Shown here: positions 47,293 to 56,739 of the stretch, piece after piece
How positions within the stretch are numbered: the first letter of the stretch is position 1
Layout of the letters: each line of letters opens with the position of its first letter
Assembly (NCBI GenBank): GCA_016649875.1
Contig: JAENWW010000008.1
Span: forward strand, 16,215-80,214
Origin: Coriobacteriia bacterium
Lineage (GTDB): Bacteria; Actinomycetota; Coriobacteriia; WRKU01; JAENWW01
Direction of reading: 5' to 3'
Length of the DNA stretch: 64,000 nucleotides
Made by a program: the position numbers and the translations under genes
Notes under the pieces: generated by a model
What the model was told of the DNA's origin: nothing
The model's input: only the letters and a program-made list of their open reading frames with translations
Database searches by the model: none

Positions 47293-47346
47293 TTTTCTCA
47301 AGCATCGTCGACGTATAAAGATACAATTCAATGAATCATAGGTATG

Positions 47347-47379
47347 ACAGGCGGACAAAGTGAGTCGCCTGTTTGTTTT
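47347..47379 (+). terminator. Probable Rho-independent terminator upstream of lysC
   Basis: ACAGGC-G-GAC pairs with GTCGCCTGT around AAAGTGA, one bulged base, followed by a T-rich run. Confidence 0.65.
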
Positions 47380-47435
47380 ATGTCATAATTGAAACCTACA
47401 TAAAAGGCAGGGGTTTCATAAGGGGTTGTACGCAC

Positions 47436-48689
47436 GTGGCACTCATCGTCACAAAATTCGGGGGAACATCGGTAGGCACGACCGAGCGCATTCGCTCGGT
47501 GGCAAATCGTCTCATCGCCATGAAAGAGCGGGGCGACGATGTTCTTGCGGTCGTGTCGGCGATGGGCAAGGAAACCGACCGCCTCCTCGACTTGGCGCAC
47601 CAAATCACCGGCACGCCTTCGACACGTGAACTCGATATGTTGCTCACCACCGGCGAACAGGTGTCGATCTCACTTTTGGCGATGGCCATCCAGGCAAAAG
47701 GGTATAAAGCCGTCAGTTTTACCGGACCGCAAGTCGGCATCATCACCGACGATGTGCACACGAAAGCGAAAATCACCGCCGTCGACGCGGCTTGTGTCAG
47801 AAAGGCCATCGAGGATGACATGATCGTGGTCGTCGCCGGTTTTCAGGGAAAGACTCCGAGCGGACAGATCACCACGCTGGGCCGCGGTGGTTCGGACACC
47901 ACCGCCGTCGCGCTCGCAGCCGGCCTGAACGCCGATATCTGTGAGATATATACCGACGTGAGCGGCGTGTTCACCGCCGACCCACGCATCGTTCCCCGTG
48001 CGCGCAAAATCGATGAGGTCAGCTATGAGGAGATGCTCGAGATGGCATCGTCGGGGGCAGGCGTTTTGAGCATGCGCTCGGTTGAGTTCGCCCGCAACCA
48101 CGGTGTGACGATTCATTGTCGCAGTTCGTTTTCAGATGAGAACGGTACCATCGTAAAGAAAGCAGGAGCCGAAATGGAACATGCAATCGTTTCCGGCGTG
48201 ACCTATGACACTTCCGAGGCGAAAGTGACCATTCGCGATTGTCCCGACACTCCCGGTGTCGCTGCGCGCGTGTTCAACGCGTTGGCACGAGAAAACGTCA
48301 ATGTCGATATGATCATCCAAAACGTTTCCGAAGAGGGCCTCACCGATATATCGTTCACCACGCCGGAAAGCGATTTGCCGCGCGCGCGTAAAGCAATCGA
48401 CAGCGTCGCCGTTGAAATCGGCGCGCGCACATGGGGGGTGCAGCCCGCCGTCGCTAAAATCTCAATCGTCGGCGCAGGCATGCGAACCAACCCCGGCGTT
48501 ACCGCGAAAATGTTTACCACGCTTGCGCAGGCGGGCGTCAACATCGATATCATTTCAACCTCGCCGATTCGGCTGAGTTGTGTCATCGCGCTTGCCGATG
48601 TCGAAACGGCGGTGCGTGCCTTGCACACGGCGTTCGGGCTCGATGAGACCGATGTGGTCGTCGAAGTCGCTTCCGAAAAACAAAACTAA
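47436..48689 (+). CDS. lysC: Aspartokinase
   Basis: 417 residues from GTG 47436, with AGGGG upstream. Kinase domain with VTKFGGTSVG and TTLGRGGSDTTAV, then two ACT domains (CPDTPGVAARVFNALARENVN and MRTNPGVTAKMFTTLAQAGVN), the usual site of lysine or threonine feedback. First step of lysine, methionine and threonine synthesis. The next gene is asd, 15 bases on. Confidence 0.96.
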   Translation: MALIVTKFGGTSVGTTERIRSVANRLIAMKERGDDVLAVVSAMGKETDRLLDLAHQITGTPSTRELDMLLTTGEQVSISLLAMAIQAKGYKAVSFTGPQVGIITDDVHTKAKITAVDAACVRKAIEDDMIVVVAGFQGKTPSGQITTLGRGGSDTTAVALAAGLNADICEIYTDVSGVFTADPRIVPRARKIDEVSYEEMLEMASSGAGVLSMRSVEFARNHGVTIHCRSSFSDENGTIVKKAGAEMEHAIVSGVTYDTSEAKVTIRDCPDTPGVAARVFNALARENVNVDMIIQNVSEEGLTDISFTTPESDLPRARKAIDSVAVEIGARTWGVQPAVAKISIVGAGMRTNPGVTAKMFTTLAQAGVNIDIISTSPIRLSCVIALADVETAVRALHTAFGLDETDVVVEVASEKQN

Positions 48690-48703
48690 GGATTTGGTGC
48701 AAG

Positions 48704-49747
48704 ATGAGTAACTCCACCTGGACGAAAGCCATGCCGAAAGAACCTGTCGTCGCTGTGGCCGGTGCTACGGGTGCCGTCGGTATCGAGATGCTGAAAACGC
48801 TCGAACAACGTCATTTCCCCGTCTCACGCGTCATCGCGCTGGCGAGTTCGCGCAGTGCCGGTAAAAAGATCGCGTTCAACGGACCGGGCAGCGTCGACGG
48901 GTTCCTCATCGTGCAGGAAATGACCGAAGCAAGCTTTGACGGTGTCGACATCGCGCTGTTCAGCGCGGGCGGCTCCGTCAGCGAGAAGTTCGCCCCCGCG
49001 GTGACGGCGGCCGGTGCGGTCATGATCGATAACTCGTCGGCGTTTCGTATGGACGAAGATGTTCCGCTCATCGTTCCCGAGGTCAACTCTGGAGATGTCG
49101 CGTGGCACAACGGAATCATCGCGAACCCGAACTGTTCGACCATCCAGATGGTGGTGGCGCTTGCTCCGCTTCATGCTCTTTCGCCGATCAAGCGTGTGGC
49201 GGTCGCGACCTACCAGGCTGCTTCAGGCGCCGGTGCCGCCGCAATGCGCGAGCTCTATGATCAGACGCAGGATTTTCTCGACGGTGAAAAGTTCGTTCCC
49301 GAGAAATTCGTCCACCGGATCGCGTTCAACTGCATTCCCCAAATCGACGTGTTCCTCGACGATGACAGCACCAAAGAAGAGTGGAAGATGTCGGTCGAGA
49401 CCAAGAAGATCCTGCACGCGCCCGAGATCGCCGTTCATGCGACGTGTGTCCGGGTGCCGGTGCTGCGCTGTCACAGCGAAGTGGTCGACGTGGAATTCGT
49501 GAACGATGTCGACTTCGAGCAGGTGCGCGAAGCGCTGGCGTCTGCCCCCGGCATCGTCATCATGGATGACCCATCGAAGAACAACTATCCCATGCCGGCA
49601 TTTTTGGAAGGGACCGATGAAACCTATGTCGGGCGCCTCCGCAAAGATCCGACGGTTCCAAGCGGAATCTCCCTGTGGGTCGTCGCCGATCAGTTGCGCA
49701 AGGGTGCCGCACTCAACGCGGTTCAAATCGCGGAGCTCCTCATATAA
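48704..49747 (+). CDS. asd: Aspartate-semialdehyde dehydrogenase
   Basis: 347 residues. VAVAGATGAVGIEMLKTL binds NADP and IANPNCSTIQM carries the active-site Cys. Reduces aspartyl phosphate made by LysC. Cotranscribed with lysC. SGAGAAAMRELYDQT and HATCVRVPVLRCHSE are further family landmarks. Confidence 0.96.
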   Translation: MSNSTWTKAMPKEPVVAVAGATGAVGIEMLKTLEQRHFPVSRVIALASSRSAGKKIAFNGPGSVDGFLIVQEMTEASFDGVDIALFSAGGSVSEKFAPAVTAAGAVMIDNSSAFRMDEDVPLIVPEVNSGDVAWHNGIIANPNCSTIQMVVALAPLHALSPIKRVAVATYQAASGAGAAAMRELYDQTQDFLDGEKFVPEKFVHRIAFNCIPQIDVFLDDDSTKEEWKMSVETKKILHAPEIAVHATCVRVPVLRCHSEVVDVEFVNDVDFEQVREALASAPGIVIMDDPSKNNYPMPAFLEGTDETYVGRLRKDPTVPSGISLWVVADQLRKGAALNAVQIAELLI

Positions 49748-49802
49748 TTTTCGTCGCTGAGAAGCGACGTGATATATATACCGTTCAAGAGAAAGGGCTG
49801 TT

Positions 49803-50402
49803 GTGGAAAACCAGCAAAATAAAACCACCGTCAAACGTGATAAGAGAACGAGCTATATCGTCCAAGCAGGAGTGATCGCCGCGCTCTCGGGCGCACTCTC
49901 GATTTTTGTCATTCAAGTTATGTCGTATCTATCGTGGGGACCGATTCAGTTCCGTATCAGCGAGGCGCTTACCGTACTCGCCCTGTTCACTCCGGCGGCG
50001 ATTCCGGGATTGACCATCGGCACGCTCATTGCGAACTTGTCCAATTTGGGCGTGGCCGGACCGTTCGGGTGGTTCGATGTCGTGTTCGGCTCCGGCGCCA
50101 CGTTGCTCGGCGCGATATGGACGTGGAAATTTCGCGATCGCACGAAGCTCGCGCTTCTCGGGCCGGTGTTGGCAAACGCGTTGGTGGTCCCGGCCTATCT
50201 CCCCATCATCTTGAAAGGGCTCGGACTCTACAAGATACCGCTTCTCAATATCAACCTCGAGGGGCACTATTTGGCTATGTATCTATTTGGTTTCATTACC
50301 GTCGGGTTCGGTGAGGCGGTAGTAGTATATGGGCTAGGCCTGCCGTTGCGGCTGGCGTTGAAGCGCAGCGGTATTCATATCGGAGAGGATAATTCGAAGT
50401 GA
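49803..50402 (+). CDS. QueT-family transporter
   Basis: 199 residues, GTG start, five or six membrane helices. PIQFRISEALTVLALFTPAAIPGLTIG and GPFGWFDVVFGSGATLLGA are typical of QueT, a predicted S-component for queuosine precursor uptake. No ECF core genes lie nearby. A CGTCGCT-GAGA-AGCGACG hairpin at about 49752-49769 precedes it; no preQ1 aptamer pattern is seen. The stop overlaps the next start. Confidence 0.82.
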   Translation: MENQQNKTTVKRDKRTSYIVQAGVIAALSGALSIFVIQVMSYLSWGPIQFRISEALTVLALFTPAAIPGLTIGTLIANLSNLGVAGPFGWFDVVFGSGATLLGAIWTWKFRDRTKLALLGPVLANALVVPAYLPIILKGLGLYKIPLLNINLEGHYLAMYLFGFITVGFGEAVVVYGLGLPLRLALKRSGIHIGEDNSK

Positions 50403-51724
50403 GTGAATACCATACCTTTGCCGAAGCACTCGAGCATGTGGAGGAAACCGAGCGACCGAAAGAGCCCGGACCTTCGAAACTTGAACCGGCGATAGTCATT
50501 CCGACTTTTTGGACGAAGGAATCGCGTGCGAATGCGCACGAGCATTCAGAGGTAAAGCCCTACGAGCATCCGACCGACATCGCGGACCCCAATCCGGGGC
50601 TCGGGTATTTGTTGGCGTCATTGTCGGGAAAGCCCAGGGTCGGTAAAATAATTCTCGTCGTCCGTGCCACGGACCGTGTGCTTATGAGCCGTGCCGAAAA
50701 TCGTGTGCGGGATATCGTGGATAACTTTCCCGAACTCGATGTATTCGTGCTCGGTGAGGTCGAGACCGGTTCGCTCCTGCGCAGAATGGACGAGCTCGAT
50801 TTAGGCGCGATGGTTTCAAGCATCGACCTGGACAGCTATGGTGCTGCCCGAAACCTGGGACTCATCGCAGCGAGTATTTTCGGGAAAGACTCCGTCATTT
50901 TCATCGATGACGATGAAGTCGTCGAAGACGAACATTTCATCGAGGCGGGTCTTTTCGGTCTCGGCTTGCCGATTCAAAAAGGCGGCTATCTGTACGCGAA
51001 GTCCGGATATTATATTAACGAAGACGGCAGTTGGCAACATGCGAATGACGACAAAAGCATCGCCGGCGTGGTATGGCGTCAAGCAGATGCCTACAATAAG
51101 GCGCTTTCGTATGTCATGCAGCCTCCGCGTTTGCAAAGGGCACGCATCGTATTCGGTGGATGTCTGGCCGTTCACAAGGAAATGTATACCCAAATCGCTT
51201 TCGACCCGTGGGTAATGCGCGGGGAGGATGTCGACTACCTGATCAACATCCGCCTTCACGGGGGCGAGATGTACATCGACGACAAGTGGAATGTCGTGCA
51301 CATGTCGGGAGGAATCGCTTCGCCGGCGGCACGGTTCCGCCAAAACATCTACCGCTTCATCTATGAGCACCGTAAGCTCGAGTTCGCCAAATCGCAAGTC
51401 GATTTGTCGCGTGTGACGTCGAGTTCGCTCGATCCGTGGCCCGGTGATTTCGTCGACAGTTCGGTCGAGCTACGCGCTCGCATCACCGGACTCCTCCATG
51501 CGATTTTCGGCCCCGAGCGCGCACAATATTGGCACGCCGGAACCAAGACGGTTCGTTCGGCGAGTGAGTATGCGCGTCAACATTGCGCCGATTATTTCGC
51601 GCTTCAGCGCGCGTGGAGTTTCATGATGAACAAGTTGTGGGAAGATGTTCCGCTCGGTTCGCTGTACAGCGGTGAGCGCAAGATCGACCGTACCGCCTAT
51701 ACGGGGGAGTTTCGAGCGGTCTAG
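50399..51724 (+). CDS. Glycosyltransferase-like protein (GT-A fold)
   Basis: 441 residues. LGLIAASIFGKDSVIFIDDDEVVED holds the metal-binding DDD, with ARNLG upstream and DPWVMRGEDVDYLINIRLHGGEMYID downstream, as in family 2-like or mannosyl-type GT-A enzymes. A 70-residue charged N-terminal part precedes it. The donor and acceptor are unknown. GTG overlaps the QueT stop; the next gene follows directly. Confidence 0.75.
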   Translation: MSEYHTFAEALEHVEETERPKEPGPSKLEPAIVIPTFWTKESRANAHEHSEVKPYEHPTDIADPNPGLGYLLASLSGKPRVGKIILVVRATDRVLMSRAENRVRDIVDNFPELDVFVLGEVETGSLLRRMDELDLGAMVSSIDLDSYGAARNLGLIAASIFGKDSVIFIDDDEVVEDEHFIEAGLFGLGLPIQKGGYLYAKSGYYINEDGSWQHANDDKSIAGVVWRQADAYNKALSYVMQPPRLQRARIVFGGCLAVHKEMYTQIAFDPWVMRGEDVDYLINIRLHGGEMYIDDKWNVVHMSGGIASPAARFRQNIYRFIYEHRKLEFAKSQVDLSRVTSSSLDPWPGDFVDSSVELRARITGLLHAIFGPERAQYWHAGTKTVRSASEYARQHCADYFALQRAWSFMMNKLWEDVPLGSLYSGERKIDRTAYTGEFRAV

Positions 51725-52534
51725 ATGTTCCACTTCCTCATCGGCATACTCCCCAGCGTTGGGCTCGGCTTGGTCTCAGGCGTGCTCAGCGGTATGTTCG
51801 GTATCGGCGGCGGCGTTATCACCACGCCGGGGATTCGGTTGCTTTTAGGCGGATCGGCCATGAGCGCCGTCGCGACTCCTTTGGTTGGTATCGTGCCGAG
51901 TTCTCTCACCGGAGCGTACAACTATCTCAAAAAAGGGGTCGCCAACTGGCGCATCGGCATCATGCTCGGCGGCGTCGGCGCATGTTTTAGCGCATTCGGC
52001 GCATTGGCTGCAAATCATTTCGGCGGCAAAGTCGTCATGGTGGGCACGGTCGTGCTGATTTTATATGCCGCGACCGATACGATTGTATCGGTTGTGCAAA
52101 GTTATAAAACGCACGGCGAAAGCGATGTCGCCGCAGAGGTCACGAACGCTCTGCCGATTTCGAAGGGCGCATATCTGAAGGCGGGCGGCATCGGAGCGTT
52201 CGCAGGGGTCTACTCGGGCTTCTTCGGTCTCGGCGGCGGATTCGTCATCGTCCCTTTGCTCAGACGCTTGTTGAAGATGGATTATCATGAGGCGATCGGC
52301 ACCTCGCTCCTCAGCGTCGCCATGCTCTCGATTCCGGGGCTCATCACGCACTCGCTGTTAGGAAATGTGGATTGGATGATGGGCGCGGGAATTGTCGTCG
52401 GAGTTATTCCCGGAGCCGCACTCGGTGCTAAAATTACGTTAGGTACTTCTGAACGTGCAACGTCTATCGGCTTTGCGATTTTACTGATTGTGACCGGTAT
52501 TTGGCTGGGATCAAGCGTGTTTCTCGGTATCTGA
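51725..52534 (+). CDS. TauE/SafE-family membrane permease
   Basis: 269 residues, eight or so membrane helices with the two repeat signatures GVLSGMFGIGGGVITTPGI and GVYSGFFGLGGGFVIVPLL. The family exports sulfonates, sulfite or similar anions. Starts immediately after the glycosyltransferase stop, so it probably shares its transcript. Confidence 0.9.
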   Translation: MFHFLIGILPSVGLGLVSGVLSGMFGIGGGVITTPGIRLLLGGSAMSAVATPLVGIVPSSLTGAYNYLKKGVANWRIGIMLGGVGACFSAFGALAANHFGGKVVMVGTVVLILYAATDTIVSVVQSYKTHGESDVAAEVTNALPISKGAYLKAGGIGAFAGVYSGFFGLGGGFVIVPLLRRLLKMDYHEAIGTSLLSVAMLSIPGLITHSLLGNVDWMMGAGIVVGVIPGAALGAKITLGTSERATSIGFAILLIVTGIWLGSSVFLGI

Positions 52535-52607
52535 GCCGAGCTCGATGATACACTGCACAGTAGCCGAACCGGAATTTAAAAATTGCATGACCAAGTGAGG
52601 TATAGCG

Positions 52608-53339
52608 ATGATTAAAGCATTTATAGTTGATGATGAAACTCCGGCTCGCAACGAGCTTGCATTCTTACTCGAAGAAACGGGGAGAGTTGTAGTCGTCGGT
52701 GAAGCAGGAGATGTGCGCGCAGCCGTCGAGCTTATAAAAAATCACAGCGCCGATGTCATTTTCCTCGACATCAATATGCCGGGGTTCAGCGGTATCCAGC
52801 TGGCGGAAGTTCTCAAATCGCATCCGAATCCTCCCGCGATCATCTTCGTGACGGCCTATTCCAATTTCGCGCTTCAGGCGTTCGAGGTCAATGCAATCGA
52901 CTATTTGATCAAACCGGTCGACACGGAGCGCCTCAACACCGCGCTCGATAAAATCAAGAAACCCGCGTCACAGACCAATGCGCCCGATTACGTCGGCTCG
53001 GCGAACGCCACACGCGTGACGGTCAACAAGGGTGGCAAGAAGCACTTCATCTCATCGAGTGCGATTATCTATCTCATGGCAAAAGACGATTACAGCTATA
53101 TCCATACCGATGAGGGAAAGTTTCTCTCGACGACTTCGCTCACCCATCTCGAGGAGCAGTTGACGGGCTTCGGATTCTTCCGTGTGCACCGCAGGTACGT
53201 GGTCAATTTGGACCGTATCGTCAGTATCGCACCGCAGTCCGGCGGCACCTTGCTGTTGACTCTCGGCGACGGCGAAGCGACGGAGGTCCCCGTTTCAAGG
53301 CGACGCGTCGCAATCCTCAAGCAGGATATGGGCATCTGA
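52608..53339 (+). CDS. LytTR-family response regulator
   Basis: 243 residues. Receiver domain MIKAFIVDDETPARNE with phospho-acceptor Asp in VIFLDINMPGFSG and the Thr/Lys positions TAYSNFA and LIKPV. LytTR DNA-binding domain about 140-240 (KKHFISSSAIIYLMAKDDYSY, FFRVHRRYVVNL). No histidine kinase gene is nearby, so it is an orphan here. AGTGAGG precedes the ATG. Confidence 0.93.
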   Translation: MIKAFIVDDETPARNELAFLLEETGRVVVVGEAGDVRAAVELIKNHSADVIFLDINMPGFSGIQLAEVLKSHPNPPAIIFVTAYSNFALQAFEVNAIDYLIKPVDTERLNTALDKIKKPASQTNAPDYVGSANATRVTVNKGGKKHFISSSAIIYLMAKDDYSYIHTDEGKFLSTTSLTHLEEQLTGFGFFRVHRRYVVNLDRIVSIAPQSGGTLLLTLGDGEATEVPVSRRRVAILKQDMGI

Positions 53340-53340
53340 C

Positions 53341-53829
53341 GTGTCTCTTAAAATCGGTCTGATATCCGATACGCACGGCAAGCTCGACAGTCGGGTTTCG
53401 GAGATTTTCTCACAACAAAAACTCGAAGCCATATTGCATGCCGGAGATATCGGGCCGGTCGATATCCTTGTGGCGTTGGAGGAAATCGCGCCGGTATTCG
53501 CCGTACGGGGTAATAACGATCACGGATTTCTGGCCTGGCCGCTCGATTCGGTATTCACAAAATTATTTGCGGGCAAGCGAATTACGCTGGTCCACGATTT
53601 CAAACGCATAACGCCCGATCGCTCGATGGATGCCCTGATTTGCGGACACACGCATATCCCCATGGTGGTGCGTGAACCGAGAAGCGGTGTGCTCGTGATC
53701 AATCCGGGGTCGGCAAGCGCGCCGCGTTCGCCGAGAGGGCCGAGCGTGGGCATTCTCACCATAGACGGTACCCGTGAAAAAGATCCGCTGAAGGTAGAAA
53801 TCATCTATCTCGACAAAGTACCGCAGTAA
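53341..53829 (+). CDS. YfcE/MJ0936-type metallophosphoesterase
   Basis: 162 residues, GTG start two bases after the regulator. Motifs GLISDTHGKLD, LHAGDIGP, VRGNNDHG, CGHTHIPMV and NPGSASAPR mark a small phosphodiesterase. The substrate is unknown. The stop overlaps the convergent pgi gene by 25 bases. Confidence 0.9.
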   Translation: MSLKIGLISDTHGKLDSRVSEIFSQQKLEAILHAGDIGPVDILVALEEIAPVFAVRGNNDHGFLAWPLDSVFTKLFAGKRITLVHDFKRITPDRSMDALICGHTHIPMVVREPRSGVLVINPGSASAPRSPRGPSVGILTIDGTREKDPLKVEIIYLDKVPQ

Positions 53830-55385
53830 TCGACGATTTCGGATAGATTGCGTGCGGAAATCACGCGCCTGCCGCGCTCGAGGAGAGAAATAATGTCGCC
53901 TTTTCGCTGTGCATTGTTCAATTCGCGCAGCGTGAAGGGCTTACCTTCGAGTTCGATATCGCACGTATTGTCATCATCACCGAGCACGATGAACACGCCC
54001 GTGTTCGGTCCGCCCTTGTAAAGTTGACCGGTCGAGTGCAAATAGCGGGGGCCACGTGCGATTATGGTCGGTACTGAAAATTTTTCCTCCAGGCAAGCGG
54101 CGCTTTCGACGAGTGCGGTATGCGAGGCGGCCCATTCCGGTAAATAGCTGAGAATAGCGATGTAGTCGCCGGGAGCGATCAAGTCCGCAAGTTCGGAAAT
54201 CGAACTCGGCTCGACGTCGAATTTTTCTCCTTGGAGCAGTGCATTCGTCATCGTTTTCGAGGAGGCGACATCGGGTTGGTCGAACGGATTCACCCCCATG
54301 AGAAATCCGACGAGCGCCACCGCGAATTCCCATCGGATGAATTCCCCGCCGATTTCATAGGGGTTGTCGATGATGAATTCGGCCACGGGGCCGAGCTGCT
54401 CGATTTCCTCGGTATAGGCGACGAGTTCCTCATCGTCGCTTTCGTGCAATATCACGACGCATTGGTCCGAGTGGATCGAGGACCCGACGCGATTTTTCGA
54501 AGTGACGATGGGGATGATGCCGCGCCCGTCTTTTCCGAGCGATTCGGCAACGAGTTGTTCGAGCCACATTCCGAACGGACGATAGCGCCGGGGAAGGACC
54601 AGCATCAGTTTGTTGCGACCCTCCTGCAGACAATCGTTGAGAAACGACGCGAGGTGTGCTCCCGGGTTTGCAAAGGTTTCCTCGCCGCGGCACAGTGTCT
54701 CCATGCGGATCGCCGAGTCGATCAGACGTTTGAAATCGATACCGGCAAGTGCCGCCGGAACGAGCCCGAACATCGAGAGGGCGGAAAAACGCCCCCCGAC
54801 GCTTTTGCGTGCGTGAACGACATGACGCCATTTCTGCGCTTCCGCGGTCCGGCTCAAAGGCGTGTCTTTATCGGTCACTGCGAAGAAGTGCTCGGCGGCT
54901 TCTGCGACACCTAGTTCATGCGCCACGGTGTGGAAAAACAGTTCACCCAAGGTAATCGGTTCGACGGTCGAACCGGACTTGCTGGAAACTATGAAAAAAG
55001 TCTTCTTGAAATCGAGGAGCCCGATGAGACGCTTTACATCTTCTGCGCAGGTGGTGTCGAGCACGTGAAGGCGCACGTCGGGGTGTTCGAGCACGTCGGA
55101 AAGCACGCGTGTGGCAAGCGAACTGCCCCCCATGCCGAGCAATACGACATCGGTGATATGCGCGGCTTCGGTCTCGCGACGGAGCTCGTAGAGAAAATCG
55201 AGCACGTTGTCGGTATCGGAGGCGAGCATCACCCAGCCGAGCCGTTCCGATATGGCTTCGATGATAAGCGGGTCGTGCGAAAACAGAGAAGCATCGCGCT
55301 CGGAAAGACGCTCGACGGCATCGGAATGTATGAGTGTTTCGATTGAGCTCGTGCTGTTCGTGCTCGCACCGTCGGTAGTGCTCAA
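53805..55385 (-). CDS. pgi: Glucose-6-phosphate isomerase
   Basis: 526 residues. Start TTG at 55385, with AAGGAGG eleven bases upstream. LLGMGGSSLATRVLSDVL and FIVSSKSGSTVEPITL match the SIS fold with the phosphate-binding Ser-x-Ser-Gly-Ser-Thr; these resemble the isomerase part of the transaldolase/Pgi fusions seen in Actinobacteria. No transaldolase part is present. It interconverts glucose-6-P and fructose-6-P. Upstream EamA gene ends at the base before its start codon. Confidence 0.9.
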   Translation of the reverse strand: MSTTDGASTNSTSSIETLIHSDAVERLSERDASLFSHDPLIIEAISERLGWVMLASDTDNVLDFLYELRRETEAAHITDVVLLGMGGSSLATRVLSDVLEHPDVRLHVLDTTCAEDVKRLIGLLDFKKTFFIVSSKSGSTVEPITLGELFFHTVAHELGVAEAAEHFFAVTDKDTPLSRTAEAQKWRHVVHARKSVGGRFSALSMFGLVPAALAGIDFKRLIDSAIRMETLCRGEETFANPGAHLASFLNDCLQEGRNKLMLVLPRRYRPFGMWLEQLVAESLGKDGRGIIPIVTSKNRVGSSIHSDQCVVILHESDDEELVAYTEEIEQLGPVAEFIIDNPYEIGGEFIRWEFAVALVGFLMGVNPFDQPDVASSKTMTNALLQGEKFDVEPSSISELADLIAPGDYIAILSYLPEWAASHTALVESAACLEEKFSVPTIIARGPRYLHSTGQLYKGGPNTGVFIVLGDDDNTCDIELEGKPFTLRELNNAQRKGDIISLLERGRRVISARNLSEIVDYCGTLSR

Positions 55386-56327
55386 CTAGTCATCCTCCTT
55401 TGAGGCGCCGGCGATTTCAATCGGTGAAATGTCGACTCCTGCGGATGTATCCATTTTAGCAACAATCGTCCCGCCTGCAATGACCAGTGCGCCCCCGAGA
55501 AATGTGGAAAGTGTGATGCGTTGCGACATGAACAACGCCGCGAGCACGACGGCCACGACCGGCTCGCCGTAGGTGAATATGGCGGCTTGGTCTGCGCGCA
55601 GCCGCTTAAGTCCCGCAAAGAAGATCCACCCGGCGAAGGCGGTCTGAACCACGCCCAGAACAACTAGCCCGCCATAGGCGCCGACCGAGCTCGGACCATT
55701 GCCGACCGAGTACTGATAGAGCGCGAAGGGGAGGAGCACCACGGAGGCCAGAACGTATTCGAACCAGATGATGACATCGTTTGGTGCACGCTTCATGATC
55801 CGCTTGCTTTGTACGGTCAGCATCGCATAGGTCACTGCGCTCGCCGCAGCCATCGCCGCGCCGACAAACTCCCCGCTGCCGATATGCAGACCTTGCGGTG
55901 CCAGAATGATAACCATCCCTGTCACCGAGAGCGCCAGCGGGATTAATATGCGCCTATCGAAGTGCTCGTTGAGGAACAAAGGCGCGATGAGCGCCACGAA
56001 GACCGGCCCCATATAGCCGAGCAACTCGACGACTGCGACGTTCGTTCGTTCGAACGCTCCGAGGAACAGCACCCAGTTGAGGGTCAGGATCAGCCCCTGT
56101 ACGGTCAACCCGATGATCGTCCTTCTATCGAGCTTGGCCACCTTGCGCCAGCGCTTAGCCAGCGTGAGCCAAAGCGTCAGCACAATCGCAGCGAAGAACA
56201 CGCGATAAAACACCTTGATTATTGGTGCGCCGTCGACGTGTCTGAGAATAAGCGGGATGGTTCCCCATGTGAAAGCGGCGGCGAGTATGGCAACAATGCC
56301 GCGCGCGCGTTGGTCGGTTGTATTCAT
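55386..56327 (-). CDS. EamA-family transporter
   Basis: 313 residues from the ATG at 56327, ten membrane helices in two EamA repeats (AILAAAFTWGTIPLILRHVDG and VAVVLAALFMSQRITLSTFLGG). The substrate is unknown. The start codon lies seven bases after TATAAT, so the mRNA is likely leaderless (see promoter). The last codons abut pgi. Confidence 0.87.
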   Translation of the reverse strand: MNTTDQRARGIVAILAAAFTWGTIPLILRHVDGAPIIKVFYRVFFAAIVLTLWLTLAKRWRKVAKLDRRTIIGLTVQGLILTLNWVLFLGAFERTNVAVVELLGYMGPVFVALIAPLFLNEHFDRRILIPLALSVTGMVIILAPQGLHIGSGEFVGAAMAAASAVTYAMLTVQSKRIMKRAPNDVIIWFEYVLASVVLLPFALYQYSVGNGPSSVGAYGGLVVLGVVQTAFAGWIFFAGLKRLRADQAAIFTYGEPVVAVVLAALFMSQRITLSTFLGGALVIAGGTIVAKMDTSAGVDISPIEIAGASKEDD

Positions 56328-56343
56328 GCATCCCATTATAGCA
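56328..56343 (-). promoter_or_regulatory. Extended -10 promoter next to the EamA start (leaderless)
   Basis: On the minus strand TGCTATAAT ends seven bases before ATG 56327. This matches the extended TGnTATAAT form seen also at 26291. No Shine-Dalgarno lies between. Confidence 0.6.
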
Positions 56344-56419
56344 AGGCAACCGTATCTCGTGAGATACTGGCATTATCGAACATGTTACCTACAGGCTATG
56401 AGCTATGAGAGGTGATGAT

Positions 56420-56557
56420 ATGCAGGACTTCAAGAAAGCTGTGTATTGGATTTTGATACTCGCGATTATTGCAGCACTGCTATTTTTGATCTGGAACATC
56501 TACCTCGGCTTTGCCGGAAACGATCCCGGCTACTTCATGAATTTGTTCAAAAAATAA
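56420..56557 (+). CDS. 45-residue single-helix membrane protein
   Basis: MQDFKKAVYWILILAIIAAL and further hydrophobic residues, then a polar tail ending NLFKK. GAGAGGTG is five bases before the ATG. It lies in the gap divergent from the EamA gene. No family recognised; coding is inferred from ribosome site and helix. Confidence 0.45.
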   Translation: MQDFKKAVYWILILAIIAALLFLIWNIYLGFAGNDPGYFMNLFKK

Positions 56558-56611
56558 CATGAGGAGGAGCGGGCGAGGCGTGATGATTTTGCTCGCGTCC
56601 TCGTCCCGACA

Positions 56612-56647
56612 GAAGCGCAACCCGCAAAAACCGGCGGTTTGCGCTTC
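56612..56647. repeat. Strong inverted repeat
   Basis: GAAGCGCAA (56612-56620) pairs with TTGCGCTTC (56639-56647), and inner bases CCGC/GCGG add pairing past one bulge. There is no T-run on either strand. It lies at the boundary between the housekeeping part and the accessory region. Confidence 0.55.
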
Positions 56648-56739
56648 TTCCTCGCGCTGGTGCGGCAGAGATGCGCCGCAATGCGCACTCGGCACTGCGG
56701 AGTACTCGCTAAAATCGCCACGCCCCACCCACCGTCGGG

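Noticed and set aside
47293..47435. Lysine riboswitch before lysC
   Set aside because: The gap is 143 bases and has a terminator-like hairpin but no large multi-stem aptamer pattern.
49748..49802. preQ1 riboswitch before the QueT-like gene
   Set aside because: Only 55 bases are present with one simple hairpin; the conserved preQ1 aptamer core is not seen.
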